Part shown: positions 53,249-61,133 of the stretch, piece by piece
Numbering within the stretch: the stretch's first letter is position 1
Layout of the letters: every line of letters begins with the position of its first letter
Assembly (NCBI RefSeq): GCF_900113835.1
Contig: NZ_FOQV01000002.1
Location: forward strand, 496,001 to 560,000
DNA from: Allobosea sp. OK403
GTDB lineage: Bacteria; Pseudomonadota; Alphaproteobacteria; Rhizobiales; Beijerinckiaceae
Direction: 5' to 3'
DNA: 64,000 nt
Position numbers and translations under genes: made by a program
The notes under the pieces: model-generated
What the model was told of the DNA's origin: nothing
The model's database searches: none
Seen by the model: the letters and a program-made list of their open reading frames with translations, nothing else

Positions 53249-54574
53249 TCAGCTTTGGGACGAGGTGTTTTCGGGGATCAATTCAGGCGCGAAATCGGCC
53301 GCGAGATAAGCGAGGACGCTGCGCGCCAGGGCGACCACATCGGCTGTCGTGGTGTGTTCGCCCGGCGCATGGATGTTGCGGCTCGGACGGCCAAGCCCGC
53401 CGAGCAGCACCTCCTGCATGCCAGTAGTGCGCTGGACCCAGCCGAAATCGGAGCAGCTCGCAGCGCCCCATTTGCGGAACTCTTCAGGCGCATAGCCAAA
53501 GCCCTGCCCCATCGCGCGCTGCCAGCGCGGCCAATGCGGCCCGGTCGGATCGGAGGTCAGGGCGAGATGACCGACCAGGGCAGTTTCGACGCTCAGCCCC
53601 GGCGTCTTGGCGACTGCCTCTCGGACCACGGCCTCGATCTCCGCCAGCGCCTCCTCGAAACGCTCCTCGGGCGCATAACGGCGGTTGATCGTCAGCTCGA
53701 GCAGCGCCGGCACCTGTCCCCCGGCTGTGCCGCCATTGATCGTCGCGATGTTGAGCTGCGCCGCAAGCGCCGGCTTGCCCGGTGGCGGTGGCAGAGCCGA
53801 AAGGCGCGTCGCCACGCGCGCCTTCAGCACCACCAGCGCATCGAGCAATGGCAGTGCGCCCTCGATCGCGTTGAGGCCGGAGCCGGAGCGATTGCCCTCG
53901 CCGGCATGCACCGCCTGGCCTCGCAGCCGGACCAGCAGGTTGAAAAGACCAAAGCAGCCGGCCCAGATGCGGGCCTCCGCGCTGCCATTGAAATTCAGGA
54001 CATGGCCTTCGAGGCGGCCCTGCTCGGCGAGATAGCGAATACCCGGAAAGAGCCCGCCTTCCTCGTCGGTGCAGAACAGCAGCATCGGATCATAGGCGAG
54101 GGCCACATTGCAGGCTTCCGCCGCGCGCAGCGCCAGCAGCACGGCTGCGATGCAGCCCTTCATATCGGCGGCGCCGAGCCCGATCAGTTTGTCGCCGTCG
54201 CGCGCCATGCGCAGCGGATCGCCCTGCCAGCCGGGCGCGGCCGGCACGGTGTCGACATGGAAATACAGACCACAGACCGGCTTGCCGCTGCGCCGCGTCG
54301 AGACGAGGTTGGTCCGGGGACCGAATGCCGGGCCGCCCGGCACTTGCCAAAGCGCCTCGGGCACCACGACGCGCTCATGCGCGAAGCCAAGCGGTGCGAC
54401 CAGCCCCTCCATCAGATCGGCGAAGGCGTCATAGCCTCGCCCCGGCGGAAACGAGGTGTCGACTGCGATCATCGCGCCGAGATCGTTGGCAGCGCTTTCA
54501 ATCTCGCCAGCGATCCACGCCATGGCCGGCGCCAAGGCTGAAGCATCCTGTCTCGGGGCGGAAGCGGAGGTCAT
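53249..54574 (-). CDS. M20 family metallohydrolase (ArgE/DapE-like), canonical ligands
   Basis: 441 residues from MTSASAPRQ; the ribosome binding site is weak and the frame stays open upstream. All M20 ligand motifs look intact: LYFHVDTVP, GLGAADMKGC, CTDEEGG with both Glu, and NIHAPGEH with the late His. The lid domain includes RLRGQAVHAGEGN and LNIATINGGTAGGQVP. It should hydrolyse an N-acyl amino acid or related amide in the cytoplasm. It is the first gene of the operon, 136 bp from the divergent HutC-type regulator, and its product probably processes the imported substrate. Confidence 0.9.
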   Translation of the reverse strand: MTSASAPRQDASALAPAMAWIAGEIESAANDLGAMIAVDTSFPPGRGYDAFADLMEGLVAPLGFAHERVVVPEALWQVPGGPAFGPRTNLVSTRRSGKPVCGLYFHVDTVPAAPGWQGDPLRMARDGDKLIGLGAADMKGCIAAVLLALRAAEACNVALAYDPMLLFCTDEEGGLFPGIRYLAEQGRLEGHVLNFNGSAEARIWAGCFGLFNLLVRLRGQAVHAGEGNRSGSGLNAIEGALPLLDALVVLKARVATRLSALPPPPGKPALAAQLNIATINGGTAGGQVPALLELTINRRYAPEERFEEALAEIEAVVREAVAKTPGLSVETALVGHLALTSDPTGPHWPRWQRAMGQGFGYAPEEFRKWGAASCSDFGWVQRTTGMQEVLLGGLGRPSRNIHAPGEHTTTADVVALARSVLAYLAADFAPELIPENTSSQS

Positions 54575-54679
54575 CGCGATCAGCGCGCCGAGACGGCGCT
54601 TGTCGCGCGCAACCACGATCTGCGATGGAGACGCTGCGCGGGCCAAACTGGCGTCGCCATTTGCAAGAACCTCGCATTC

Positions 54680-54692
54680 ATATAAACTATAT
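54680..54692. promoter_or_regulatory. AT-rich inverted repeat, candidate HutC-type operator
   Basis: ATATA-AAC-TATAT forms an inverted repeat in the 136-bp divergent spacer between the M20 gene and the HutC-type regulator gene, and a CTATATAG dyad overlaps it. HutC-subfamily GntR proteins often bind AT-rich dyads of this size. A promoter -10 element is the alternative reading. Confidence 0.35.
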
Positions 54693-54710
54693 AGAAATAG
54701 GGACGAGCGC

Positions 54711-55526
54711 ATGCCTGCTGTCAATGCCAAAAAAACGACGGCCGCAGCCTCCGAACCCGCCACGCAACGGGCAAGCGCCCAGCCCACGCTTCCCAACCTG
54801 GCCAATAGCGACGCCGCCCCGCTTTACGAGAAGGTGAAGCGCCATATGTCGGAGGCCATCCTGGTCGGCGAATGGCAGCCGGGAATGGTGCTTCCCAACG
54901 AAACCGCGCTTGCCCAAGGTTTCGGCATTGCGGTCGGCACGGTGCGCCGGGCGATGAGCGATCTCGTCGCGGAAGGCCTGCTCTCGCGTCGGCGCAAGAC
55001 CGGCACGGTGGTGACCGGCCGCAGCCCGCATCACAGCCTGCGCTTCTTCTTCCAGTATTTCCGGCTGCATCGCGCCGATGGCAGCCTGACGCGCTCGACC
55101 AGCCAGATGCTCAGCGTGGAGCATACGCAGGCAACGCCCGAGCAGGCCGCACTGCTGCAGATCAAGCCGGAGGCCGAAGTGGTGAAGCTGCACCGCATCC
55201 GCCATGCTGACGGCAAGCCGGTGATGCATGACCGTTTGGTCCTCGCGGCGGAGCGCGTGCCCGGCCTGCCGCGCGATCCCGCCGCCCTGCCCCAATTGCT
55301 CTACTTGCATCTGCTGGAGCGCTACGGTGTCCGCATCTCGGCCGTGCGCGAGCAGATCGCGGCCGATCTCGCCAATGACGAGGACATCGCCCTGCTCGCT
55401 CTCACCGGGCGCGAGGCCGTGCTGACGATCGAGGAAGTGGCCTATGACCAAGCCGGCGTGCCGACCATCCTGGGCCAGCACCGCGCAACCACCCGCGCCC
55501 ATATCTACGTCAACGAGGTGCGTTAG
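54711..55526 (+). CDS. GntR family regulator, HutC subfamily
   Basis: 271 residues. An N-terminal Lys/Ala-rich tail of about 35 residues precedes the winged helix (LYEKVKRHMSEAILVGEWQP, FGIAVGTVRRAMSDLVAEGL, RRRKTGTVVTG). The C-terminal UTRA effector domain (FRLHRADGSLTRS, VVKLHRIRHADGKPVMHD, ISAVREQIAADLANDED, EEVAYDQAGVPTIL) has the chorismate-lyase-like fold that binds small metabolites. It diverges from the seven-gene operon, which it most likely controls. Confidence 0.93.
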   Translation: MPAVNAKKTTAAASEPATQRASAQPTLPNLANSDAAPLYEKVKRHMSEAILVGEWQPGMVLPNETALAQGFGIAVGTVRRAMSDLVAEGLLSRRRKTGTVVTGRSPHHSLRFFFQYFRLHRADGSLTRSTSQMLSVEHTQATPEQAALLQIKPEAEVVKLHRIRHADGKPVMHDRLVLAAERVPGLPRDPAALPQLLYLHLLERYGVRISAVREQIAADLANDEDIALLALTGREAVLTIEEVAYDQAGVPTILGQHRATTRAHIYVNEVR

Positions 55527-55554
55527 AGCGCACGGCTTATACTCGGAATCACGC

Positions 55555-55661
55555 CGTCATTCCGGGCGCAGCGAAGCGAAGACACAGGAATCCATCGCAA
55601 AGCGACGAACTCTACGATGGATTCCGGATCGGCGCGGCTACGCCGCTTGTCCGGAATGACG
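55555..55661. repeat. Palindromic intergenic repeat
   Basis: Outer arms CGTCATTCCGG (55555-55565) and CCGGAATGACG (55651-55661) and inner arms GGAATCCATCG (55587-55597) and CGATGGATTCC (55615-55625) are perfect; a smaller GGCG/CGCC hairpin lies inside. It sits at the convergent end of the HutC-type and phosphoglucomutase genes and probably serves as a bidirectional transcript-end structure. Confidence 0.65.
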
Positions 55662-55709
55662 CTCAGGTTCCAAGCGGGACGGCGTGGTTCGGGCGAACTC
55701 TACCCGACG

Positions 55710-57359
55710 CTAGGCGACGACCGTCGGCTCCGTCCGGCCCGTACGCTCCGCCAGTTCCGCTATCGCCGCGGCAGCCTTCGCGAGGGGCTCCAGCACGGCC
55801 GCCGGGTCGAGCCCGTGCCGCGCCGGGTCCGGTTCGAAGCGCTCCAGATAGATCCTGAGCGTCGCGCCCTTGGTGCCCGTCCCCGACAGCCGGAAGACGA
55901 TGCGGGCATCGTTGTCGAACAGGATGCGCAGGCCCTGGCGCTCGGTCACGGAGCCGTCGACCGGGTCGGTGTAGCTGAATTCATCGGCAGCAGTGACGGT
56001 CATGCCGGCGAAGCTCTGCCCCGGCAAGGTCGTGAGCCTGCTCCTGAGCCCGGCAACGAGGTCGGCAGCGACCTTGCTGTCGATCTCCTCATAGTCATGG
56101 CGCTGGTAGTAATCGCGGCCATAGCGGCGCCAATGATCAGCAACGATCTCTGTCACCGATTGCTTGCGCGCCGCCACGATGGAGAGCCAGAGCAAGACCG
56201 CCCAGACGCCGTCCTTCTCGCGGATATGGTTCGAGCCCGTCCCCGCGCTTTCCTCGCCGCAGAGCGAGATCAATCCCGCATCGAGCAGCGAGCCGAAGAA
56301 TTTCCAGCCCGTCGGCGTCTCGTAGAGCGGCAGGTTCAGCCCCTTCGCGACGCGGTCGAGCGCGCGGCTTGTCGGCATCGAGCGAGCGACGCCCTTGAGA
56401 CCTGCGGCATAGCCCGGCGCGAGATGGGCATTAGCGGCGAGGATCGCAACGCTGTCGCTTGGCGCCACGACCTGGCCGCCAGGTCCCACGATCAGATTGC
56501 GGTCGCCGTCGCCGTCGGAGGCCGCGCCGAAATCGAGCTTCTCCGATCCCGCCATCGCCGCGATCAATTCGGCCGCATAGACCGGGTTCGGGTCCGGGTG
56601 CAGCCCGCCGAAATCGGGCAGCGGCACCGCATTCATGACGCTGCCTGCAGGCGCGCCCAAGCGCTCCTCGAAGATGCGCTGGCCATAGGGACCGGTCACC
56701 GCATTCATGGCGTCGAACCGCATCCGGAAGCCTGAACGCAACAGGGCACCGAGCCTGTCGAAATCGAACAGGGTCTGCATCAGCGCGACGTAATCGGTGA
56801 CCGGATCGATCACCTCGACAACCTGGCCCGAACCGAGCGTGGTGGTCCCGATCGTTCCCAGCGCAAGCTCGAGACCGTCCGCAATCTGGTATGCTGTGAT
56901 CTCGCGCGTGCGTGCGAAGATCGCCGTGGTCACAGCAGGCGCTGCCGGCCCGCCATTATCGGCATTGAACTTGATGCCGAAATCGCCATCCGGCCCGCCT
57001 GGATTATGGCTCGCCGACAGCACGATGCCGCCTTGCGCGCCGCGCTTGCGGATGATCGCCGAGACGGCGGGCGTGGACAAAAGCCCGCTTTGGCCCACGA
57101 CGATCCGCGCGACACCATTGGCGAGCGCCATGGCGACGATGACGCGGACGGCCTCGGCATTATGGAAGCGGCCATCGCCGCCCAGGATCAGCGTGCCGCC
57201 ACGCAGTTCGGGAACGGCATCGAAGATCGATTGAACGAAGTTCTCAAGATAATGCGGCTGCTGGAAAACCGGGACCGCCTTGCGCAGGCCCGACGTGCCG
57301 GGCTCCTGATCGGGAAAGGGGCTCGTCTCAATGCGGAGAATCCGCAACGCGTTCGACAT
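55710..57359 (-). CDS. pgm: Phosphoglucomutase (alpha-D-glucose phosphate-specific)
   Basis: 549 residues, full length. The active-site phosphoserine is Ser117 in VLSASHNPGGPDGDFGIKFN, the metal loop is SDGDGDRNLI, the sugar-binding loop is LCGEESAGTGSNHIREKDG, and the phosphate-binding segment is FRLSGTGTKGATLRIY. It interconverts glucose-1-phosphate and glucose-6-phosphate, supplying nucleotide sugars for glycogen and exopolysaccharide. It is transcribed alone here, convergent with the HutC-type regulator across a palindromic repeat. Imperfect tandem copies of GGGCAAGAACGACCTG lie just upstream (57386-57420). Confidence 0.95.
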   Translation of the reverse strand: MSNALRILRIETSPFPDQEPGTSGLRKAVPVFQQPHYLENFVQSIFDAVPELRGGTLILGGDGRFHNAEAVRVIVAMALANGVARIVVGQSGLLSTPAVSAIIRKRGAQGGIVLSASHNPGGPDGDFGIKFNADNGGPAAPAVTTAIFARTREITAYQIADGLELALGTIGTTTLGSGQVVEVIDPVTDYVALMQTLFDFDRLGALLRSGFRMRFDAMNAVTGPYGQRIFEERLGAPAGSVMNAVPLPDFGGLHPDPNPVYAAELIAAMAGSEKLDFGAASDGDGDRNLIVGPGGQVVAPSDSVAILAANAHLAPGYAAGLKGVARSMPTSRALDRVAKGLNLPLYETPTGWKFFGSLLDAGLISLCGEESAGTGSNHIREKDGVWAVLLWLSIVAARKQSVTEIVADHWRRYGRDYYQRHDYEEIDSKVAADLVAGLRSRLTTLPGQSFAGMTVTAADEFSYTDPVDGSVTERQGLRILFDNDARIVFRLSGTGTKGATLRIYLERFEPDPARHGLDPAAVLEPLAKAAAAIAELAERTGRTEPTVVA

Positions 57360-57756
57360 GCTGACTCCGGATAGGCGGGAACACTATGGGCAAGAACGAC
57401 CTGGGGCAGGAACGATCTGGCCTGACTAGCACGAAGCTCATGCCGCTGGCAGCCCAGGCCCACTAAAGGCTAGGGGCGGAACAACGCAAAAATCTGCAAG
57501 CCGATCGCACCTACACTCCAAGCATCGACGGTGCGGGTTCTCTGTCGCCCATAAACTGGCAAGGGTCGCCCGCCACGCCCGAGCCAAGAATCTATCGCTT
57601 GGAACCCGTCACTCGGCGCTCAAATTTCCGAATGCTAGCGCATGCCTCGCAACGCAGATGCGGTCTTGGCCTGTTTCTTGCGCGAGCGAAATCGAACACT
57701 ATGATTACCAAGAATTTAATGTTATCGTTGAAACGCGGTATATCGAAAGCGTTCTC
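57360..57756. other. Intergenic region upstream of pgm, no supported gene
   Basis: The 397-bp gap holds an imperfect tandem repeat of about 18 bp near the pgm start (GGGCAAGAACGACCTG followed by GGGCAGGAACGATCTG). Its base composition is less GC-rich than the surrounding genes, especially 57690-57750. It presumably contains the pgm promoter. Nothing else could be identified. Confidence 0.4.
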
Positions 57757-57999
57757 ATGATCTGGCTGGCGCTGATCTATGGAATGGGCGGTGTGTGGCT
57801 CGGCCTGAACTCAATCATGGAGTTGCCGATGCGCCGCGTCACTTGGAGCGATGCGATCGCGATCGCATTCGTCAGCGCAGGATGGCCGCTCATCCTCGCT
57901 TCGCTCGGCGCATTCGCTCTTTTCCATCGGATGCCCAAGCAAGTTCGCGCCGTGTCTCGCGGCATCAACGTCATCGACCAGCACAACCGCCGATTCTAA
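57757..57999 (+). CDS. Small two-helix membrane protein, unknown
   Basis: 80 residues from ATG 57757. Two hydrophobic segments are seen (MIWLALIYGMGGVWLGL and IAIAFVSAGWPLILASLGAF), with a basic C-terminal tail (RMPKQVRAVSRGI). No strong ribosome binding site is present and the frame is also open upstream to 57658, so the gene is tentative. No family is recognised. Confidence 0.4.
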   Translation: MIWLALIYGMGGVWLGLNSIMELPMRRVTWSDAIAIAFVSAGWPLILASLGAFALFHRMPKQVRAVSRGINVIDQHNRRF

Positions 58000-58249
58000 T
58001 CTTGCCGTAGAACGCCTGCATATAGGGGCGGGTAACATCTCCCTGCCCACAACGCTTGACATTGGCAGATGCGTAGAGGGGCTCGTTTCTATCGCAAACA
58101 GCCCACGAAGCAGGAATCGGCATGTCCGCGTCGCAATAGCGAAGCGGGAAGAGCCCTGACCGTCCCGCCAAACGCAAGGAGACCGCGCCAGATCTGACAG
58201 GCGCGATCACCACGCCGCATTATAGCGTGTTAGACGCGGTGCGTCGGCG

Positions 58250-58648
58250 TCAGTTGCAGACCGTGACCCGGCGAGTCACGACGTAGCCCCAAGGGTCGTA
58301 ATAGCGCCGCCACACAGGGTAACAATCGCCGCTGTAGTAATTATTGTAGTAATAGGGCGCCCCCAAAGCGAGCGCGAAAGCCGGGCCGCCGAAGAAGCGG
58401 TTGCCGTGGAAATGCCGGCCAAAGGCGAAAGCCGGCCGGCCGGCAAAGCCGCGATGCGCAAATCCGCCGCCGCGGAAACCCATGCCACCACCGTGGAAGC
58501 CCCCACGATGGAAGCCGCCGCCATGGGGCCGCGCCTCTGCGGGCGCCGACCATGCGATGACGCCTGCGGACATCACTGCCGCGGCGAGCGCGGCGGCAGT
58601 TGTTTTGCTGATGCTGAAGGTCTTGCTGATGCTGAATGTCGAGATCAT
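58250..58648 (-). CDS. Gly/His/Phe-rich secreted protein
   Basis: 132 residues with GGGAG eight bases before the ATG. An N-terminal signal peptide (KTTAAALAAAVMSAGVIAWS, then APAEA) leads to a low-complexity region of GGGFHRGGFHGGGM-type repeats and a conserved-looking C-terminus rich in Tyr and Trp (PYYYNNYYSGDCYPVWRRY) with two cysteines. Proteins of this kind are widespread in Rhizobiales with unknown function. An 18-bp tandem duplication makes the start read FSISKTFSISKT. Export to the periplasm or surface is likely. Confidence 0.75.
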   Translation of the reverse strand: MISTFSISKTFSISKTTAAALAAAVMSAGVIAWSAPAEARPHGGGFHRGGFHGGGMGFRGGGFAHRGFAGRPAFAFGRHFHGNRFFGGPAFALALGAPYYYNNYYSGDCYPVWRRYYDPWGYVVTRRVTVCN

Positions 58649-58858
58649 GACGGTTCTCCCATCACAAATAGCCTCGCCCTAGACTGAAATCTCGGCCTTC
58701 TCGTATGAACATACAATGAACGTTAACCATGACTCGGAGCTTGGGAGCTGTCGCCACGATCACATCCCGGTGACCGCTCGCTCCAGCTCACGCTCGTGCA
58801 AATGCCGCCGCTCTCCGGCATCGACCCGCCATCCATCAGAAGGCCGCGCGCTGCCCGC

Positions 58859-60490
58859 TCACGCCCCCGGCAGGCGATAATCCTTGAACTGCTCGCGCAG
58901 CGCCGTCTTCTGAATCTTGCCCGTCGCGGTATGGGGGATCGCCTCGACCAACACGACATCGTCGGGCAGCCACCATTTCGCGATCTTGCCGGTCATGAAG
59001 GCGAGCATCTCCTCCTTGCCGGGCGTCCGGCCGGGCTTGGGCACGATCACCAGGAGCGGCCGCTCATCCCATTTCGGGTGGGCGACCCCGATGACCGCGG
59101 CTTCAAGCACATCGGGGTGACCGACCGCCAGGTTTTCAAGATCGATCGAGGAAATCCACTCGCCACCTGACTTGATCACGTCCTTGGAGCGGTCGGTGAT
59201 CTGCATGTAGCCGGCGGCATCGATGGTGCCGACATCGCCCGTATCGAAAAAGCCCTGCTCGTCGAGGATCGGCTCGTCCTCGCGGCGGAAATAGGCGCCC
59301 GCCACAGCGGGCCCGCGCACCTTGAGCCGGCCGAAGGTCGCGCCGTCCCAGGGCAGGTCCTTGCCTGCATCGTCGGTGATGCGGAACTCGACGGTGAAGG
59401 GCGGATGGCCCTGCTTGACCTTGAGGTCATAGAGCGCCTCGCCTTCGAGATGCTGATAGATCGGCTTGACCGAGCAGAACGAGCCGATCGGGCTCATCTC
59501 GGTCATGCCCCAGGCATGCGAAACGGTGACGCCGTATTTAAGCTCGAAGGCCTCCGTCATCGCACGCGGACAGGCCGAGCCACCGATGACGACGCGCTTC
59601 AGCGTCGAGAGGCCCGCACCTGTCGCCTCCAGATGCTGGAGCAGGCCGAGCCAGACCGTCGGCACCGCCGCCGTGCAGGTCACGCCCTCCGTTTCCAGCA
59701 GCTCGAGCAGCGAAGCCCCGTCGAGCTTGGCGCCCGGCATGACCAGCTTGGCCCCCGTCATCGGCGCGGAATAGGCCAGCGACCAGCTATTGGCGTGGAA
59801 CAGTGGTACCACCGGCAGCACCGTGTCGCGCGAGGACAGGCCGAGATAGTCGGGCGTCGCGCAGGCCATGGCATGCAGCACATTGGAGCGGTGCGAATAG
59901 AGCACGCCTTTGGGGCCGCCCGTGGTGCCCGAGGTGTAGCAGAGCCCGGCCGCCGTGTTCTCGTCGAGCTTTGCCCAGGCGAAATCGTCATCGGCCTCGG
60001 AGAGCCAGTCTTCATAGGCGACCGCGCCCCTCAGCGAGGTCTCGGGCATATGGGCGGCATCGGTCAGGATGACGAAACGCGCGACGCTCGGAATCTTCGT
60101 CTGCAACTGCTCGACCAGGGCTACGAAGGTCAGGTCGAGGAACAGCATTCTGTCGCCGGCATGGTCGATGATCCCGGCGATCTGCTCCGGGAACAGGCGT
60201 GGATTGACCGTATGCGTGATCGCCCCCATGCCGCTGATGCCGTACCAGAGCTCGAGATGGCGGTCCGTGTTCCAGGCTAGCGTCGCGACCCTGTCGCCCG
60301 GCGCCATGCCTTCCCGGCCGAGCCGCTTGGCGACCTGCAAGGCGCGGCGGCGCAATTGCGCATAGGTCGTGCGCCTGATCGAGCCATCCTCCACCGCCCG
60401 GCTGACGACCTCGCGTGTGCCATGCTGGATCGCAGCATGGTCGATGATCCGGTGCAGCAGCAGCGGCCAGTCCTGCATCAAGCCGAGCAT
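58859..60490 (-). CDS. AMP-dependent acyl-CoA synthetase (AlkK-like medium/long chain)
   Basis: 543 residues from the ATG after GGGGAGGAG; the longer frame to 60547 is rejected. The ATP-binding P-loop is CYTSGTTGGPKGVLYSHRS, followed by HAWGMTEMSPIGS, GFFDTGDVGTIDAAGYMQIT, DRSKDVIKSGGEWISS and the C-terminal catalytic Lys motif ATGKIQKTALREQF. The LWYGISGMGAITHTVNPRLF region is typical of the AlkK and fatty-acid CoA ligase branch. It activates a carboxylic acid to its CoA thioester through an acyl-adenylate. It diverges from the MarR gene, 134 bp apart, a likely regulator. Confidence 0.93.
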   Translation of the reverse strand: MLGLMQDWPLLLHRIIDHAAIQHGTREVVSRAVEDGSIRRTTYAQLRRRALQVAKRLGREGMAPGDRVATLAWNTDRHLELWYGISGMGAITHTVNPRLFPEQIAGIIDHAGDRMLFLDLTFVALVEQLQTKIPSVARFVILTDAAHMPETSLRGAVAYEDWLSEADDDFAWAKLDENTAAGLCYTSGTTGGPKGVLYSHRSNVLHAMACATPDYLGLSSRDTVLPVVPLFHANSWSLAYSAPMTGAKLVMPGAKLDGASLLELLETEGVTCTAAVPTVWLGLLQHLEATGAGLSTLKRVVIGGSACPRAMTEAFELKYGVTVSHAWGMTEMSPIGSFCSVKPIYQHLEGEALYDLKVKQGHPPFTVEFRITDDAGKDLPWDGATFGRLKVRGPAVAGAYFRREDEPILDEQGFFDTGDVGTIDAAGYMQITDRSKDVIKSGGEWISSIDLENLAVGHPDVLEAAVIGVAHPKWDERPLLVIVPKPGRTPGKEEMLAFMTGKIAKWWLPDDVVLVEAIPHTATGKIQKTALREQFKDYRLPGA

Positions 60491-60624
60491 CGGCTCCTCC
60501 CCTGCAATCTTGTTTGTTGTTGCGGGCAGAATAGGCGCAAGCCACACGGATATGAAAGCGGGGCTCGCGCCCAGGAGCGAGATGGTTTAGGTCGTATCAA
60601 TTCCGCCCGGAGAGCCCGAAGCCC

Positions 60625-61092
60625 GTGTCCGCCTCCAACCTCGCCCCGAGCCTTGAGCCTGCCGAGCCCGATCGCGTCTGGTTCCGTTTCATGCGGCTGC
60701 ACCAGCGCATGCTCATGCAGATGACGGCACGAATCCGGACGCTCGGGCTCTCGATCCCGCAATTCGATCTGCTCTCGACGCTGACCGAGCGCGAGGGCAT
60801 CAGCCAGAGCGAACTCGCCGAGCGTCTCTACGTCACCAAGGGCAATGTCTCGGGCCTCGCCGACCGCCTCGTCCAGGCCGGCCTCGTCGAACGTCGGGCG
60901 ATCGCCGGCGACCGGCGCTCCTATGCGATGCACCTGACCCCGGAAGGCCGCAGGCTGGCCGAGGCCGGTATCGCCGCGCAGCGCGATTTCGTCGCCAGCA
61001 CGCTGGGCAAGCTGCCGGGCGACGACCTCGCCGAGCTCGACCGCCTCGTCAAGGCCTGGCGCGACCTGGCCCGCGCCGTCGACGCCAGCTGA
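60625..61092 (+). CDS. MarR family transcriptional regulator
   Basis: 155 residues from a GTG. The winged helix is typical (IPQFDLLSTLTEREGISQSE, LYVTKGNVSGLADRLVQAGL, VERRAIAGDRRSYAMHLTPE) flanked by dimerisation helices. MarR proteins usually repress a neighbouring gene until an aromatic or fatty-acyl ligand binds. It lies between the divergent acyl-CoA ligase gene and the amidase gene, which starts 41 bp downstream on the same strand, so either could be its target. Confidence 0.93.
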   Translation: MSASNLAPSLEPAEPDRVWFRFMRLHQRMLMQMTARIRTLGLSIPQFDLLSTLTEREGISQSELAERLYVTKGNVSGLADRLVQAGLVERRAIAGDRRSYAMHLTPEGRRLAEAGIAAQRDFVASTLGKLPGDDLAELDRLVKAWRDLARAVDAS

Positions 61093-61133
61093 CGCCACCG
61101 GCCGCGCCAGCACGGCATGAAGAAGGCTGCGAG

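Noticed and set aside
51714..53309. 531-codon plus-strand frame
   Set aside because: Antisense to the Tat-type binding protein gene; biased composition only.
58650..58858. GTATG-AA-CATAC dyad at about 58703 as an operator
   Set aside because: Arms of only five bases with no nearby regulator gene; too weak to annotate.
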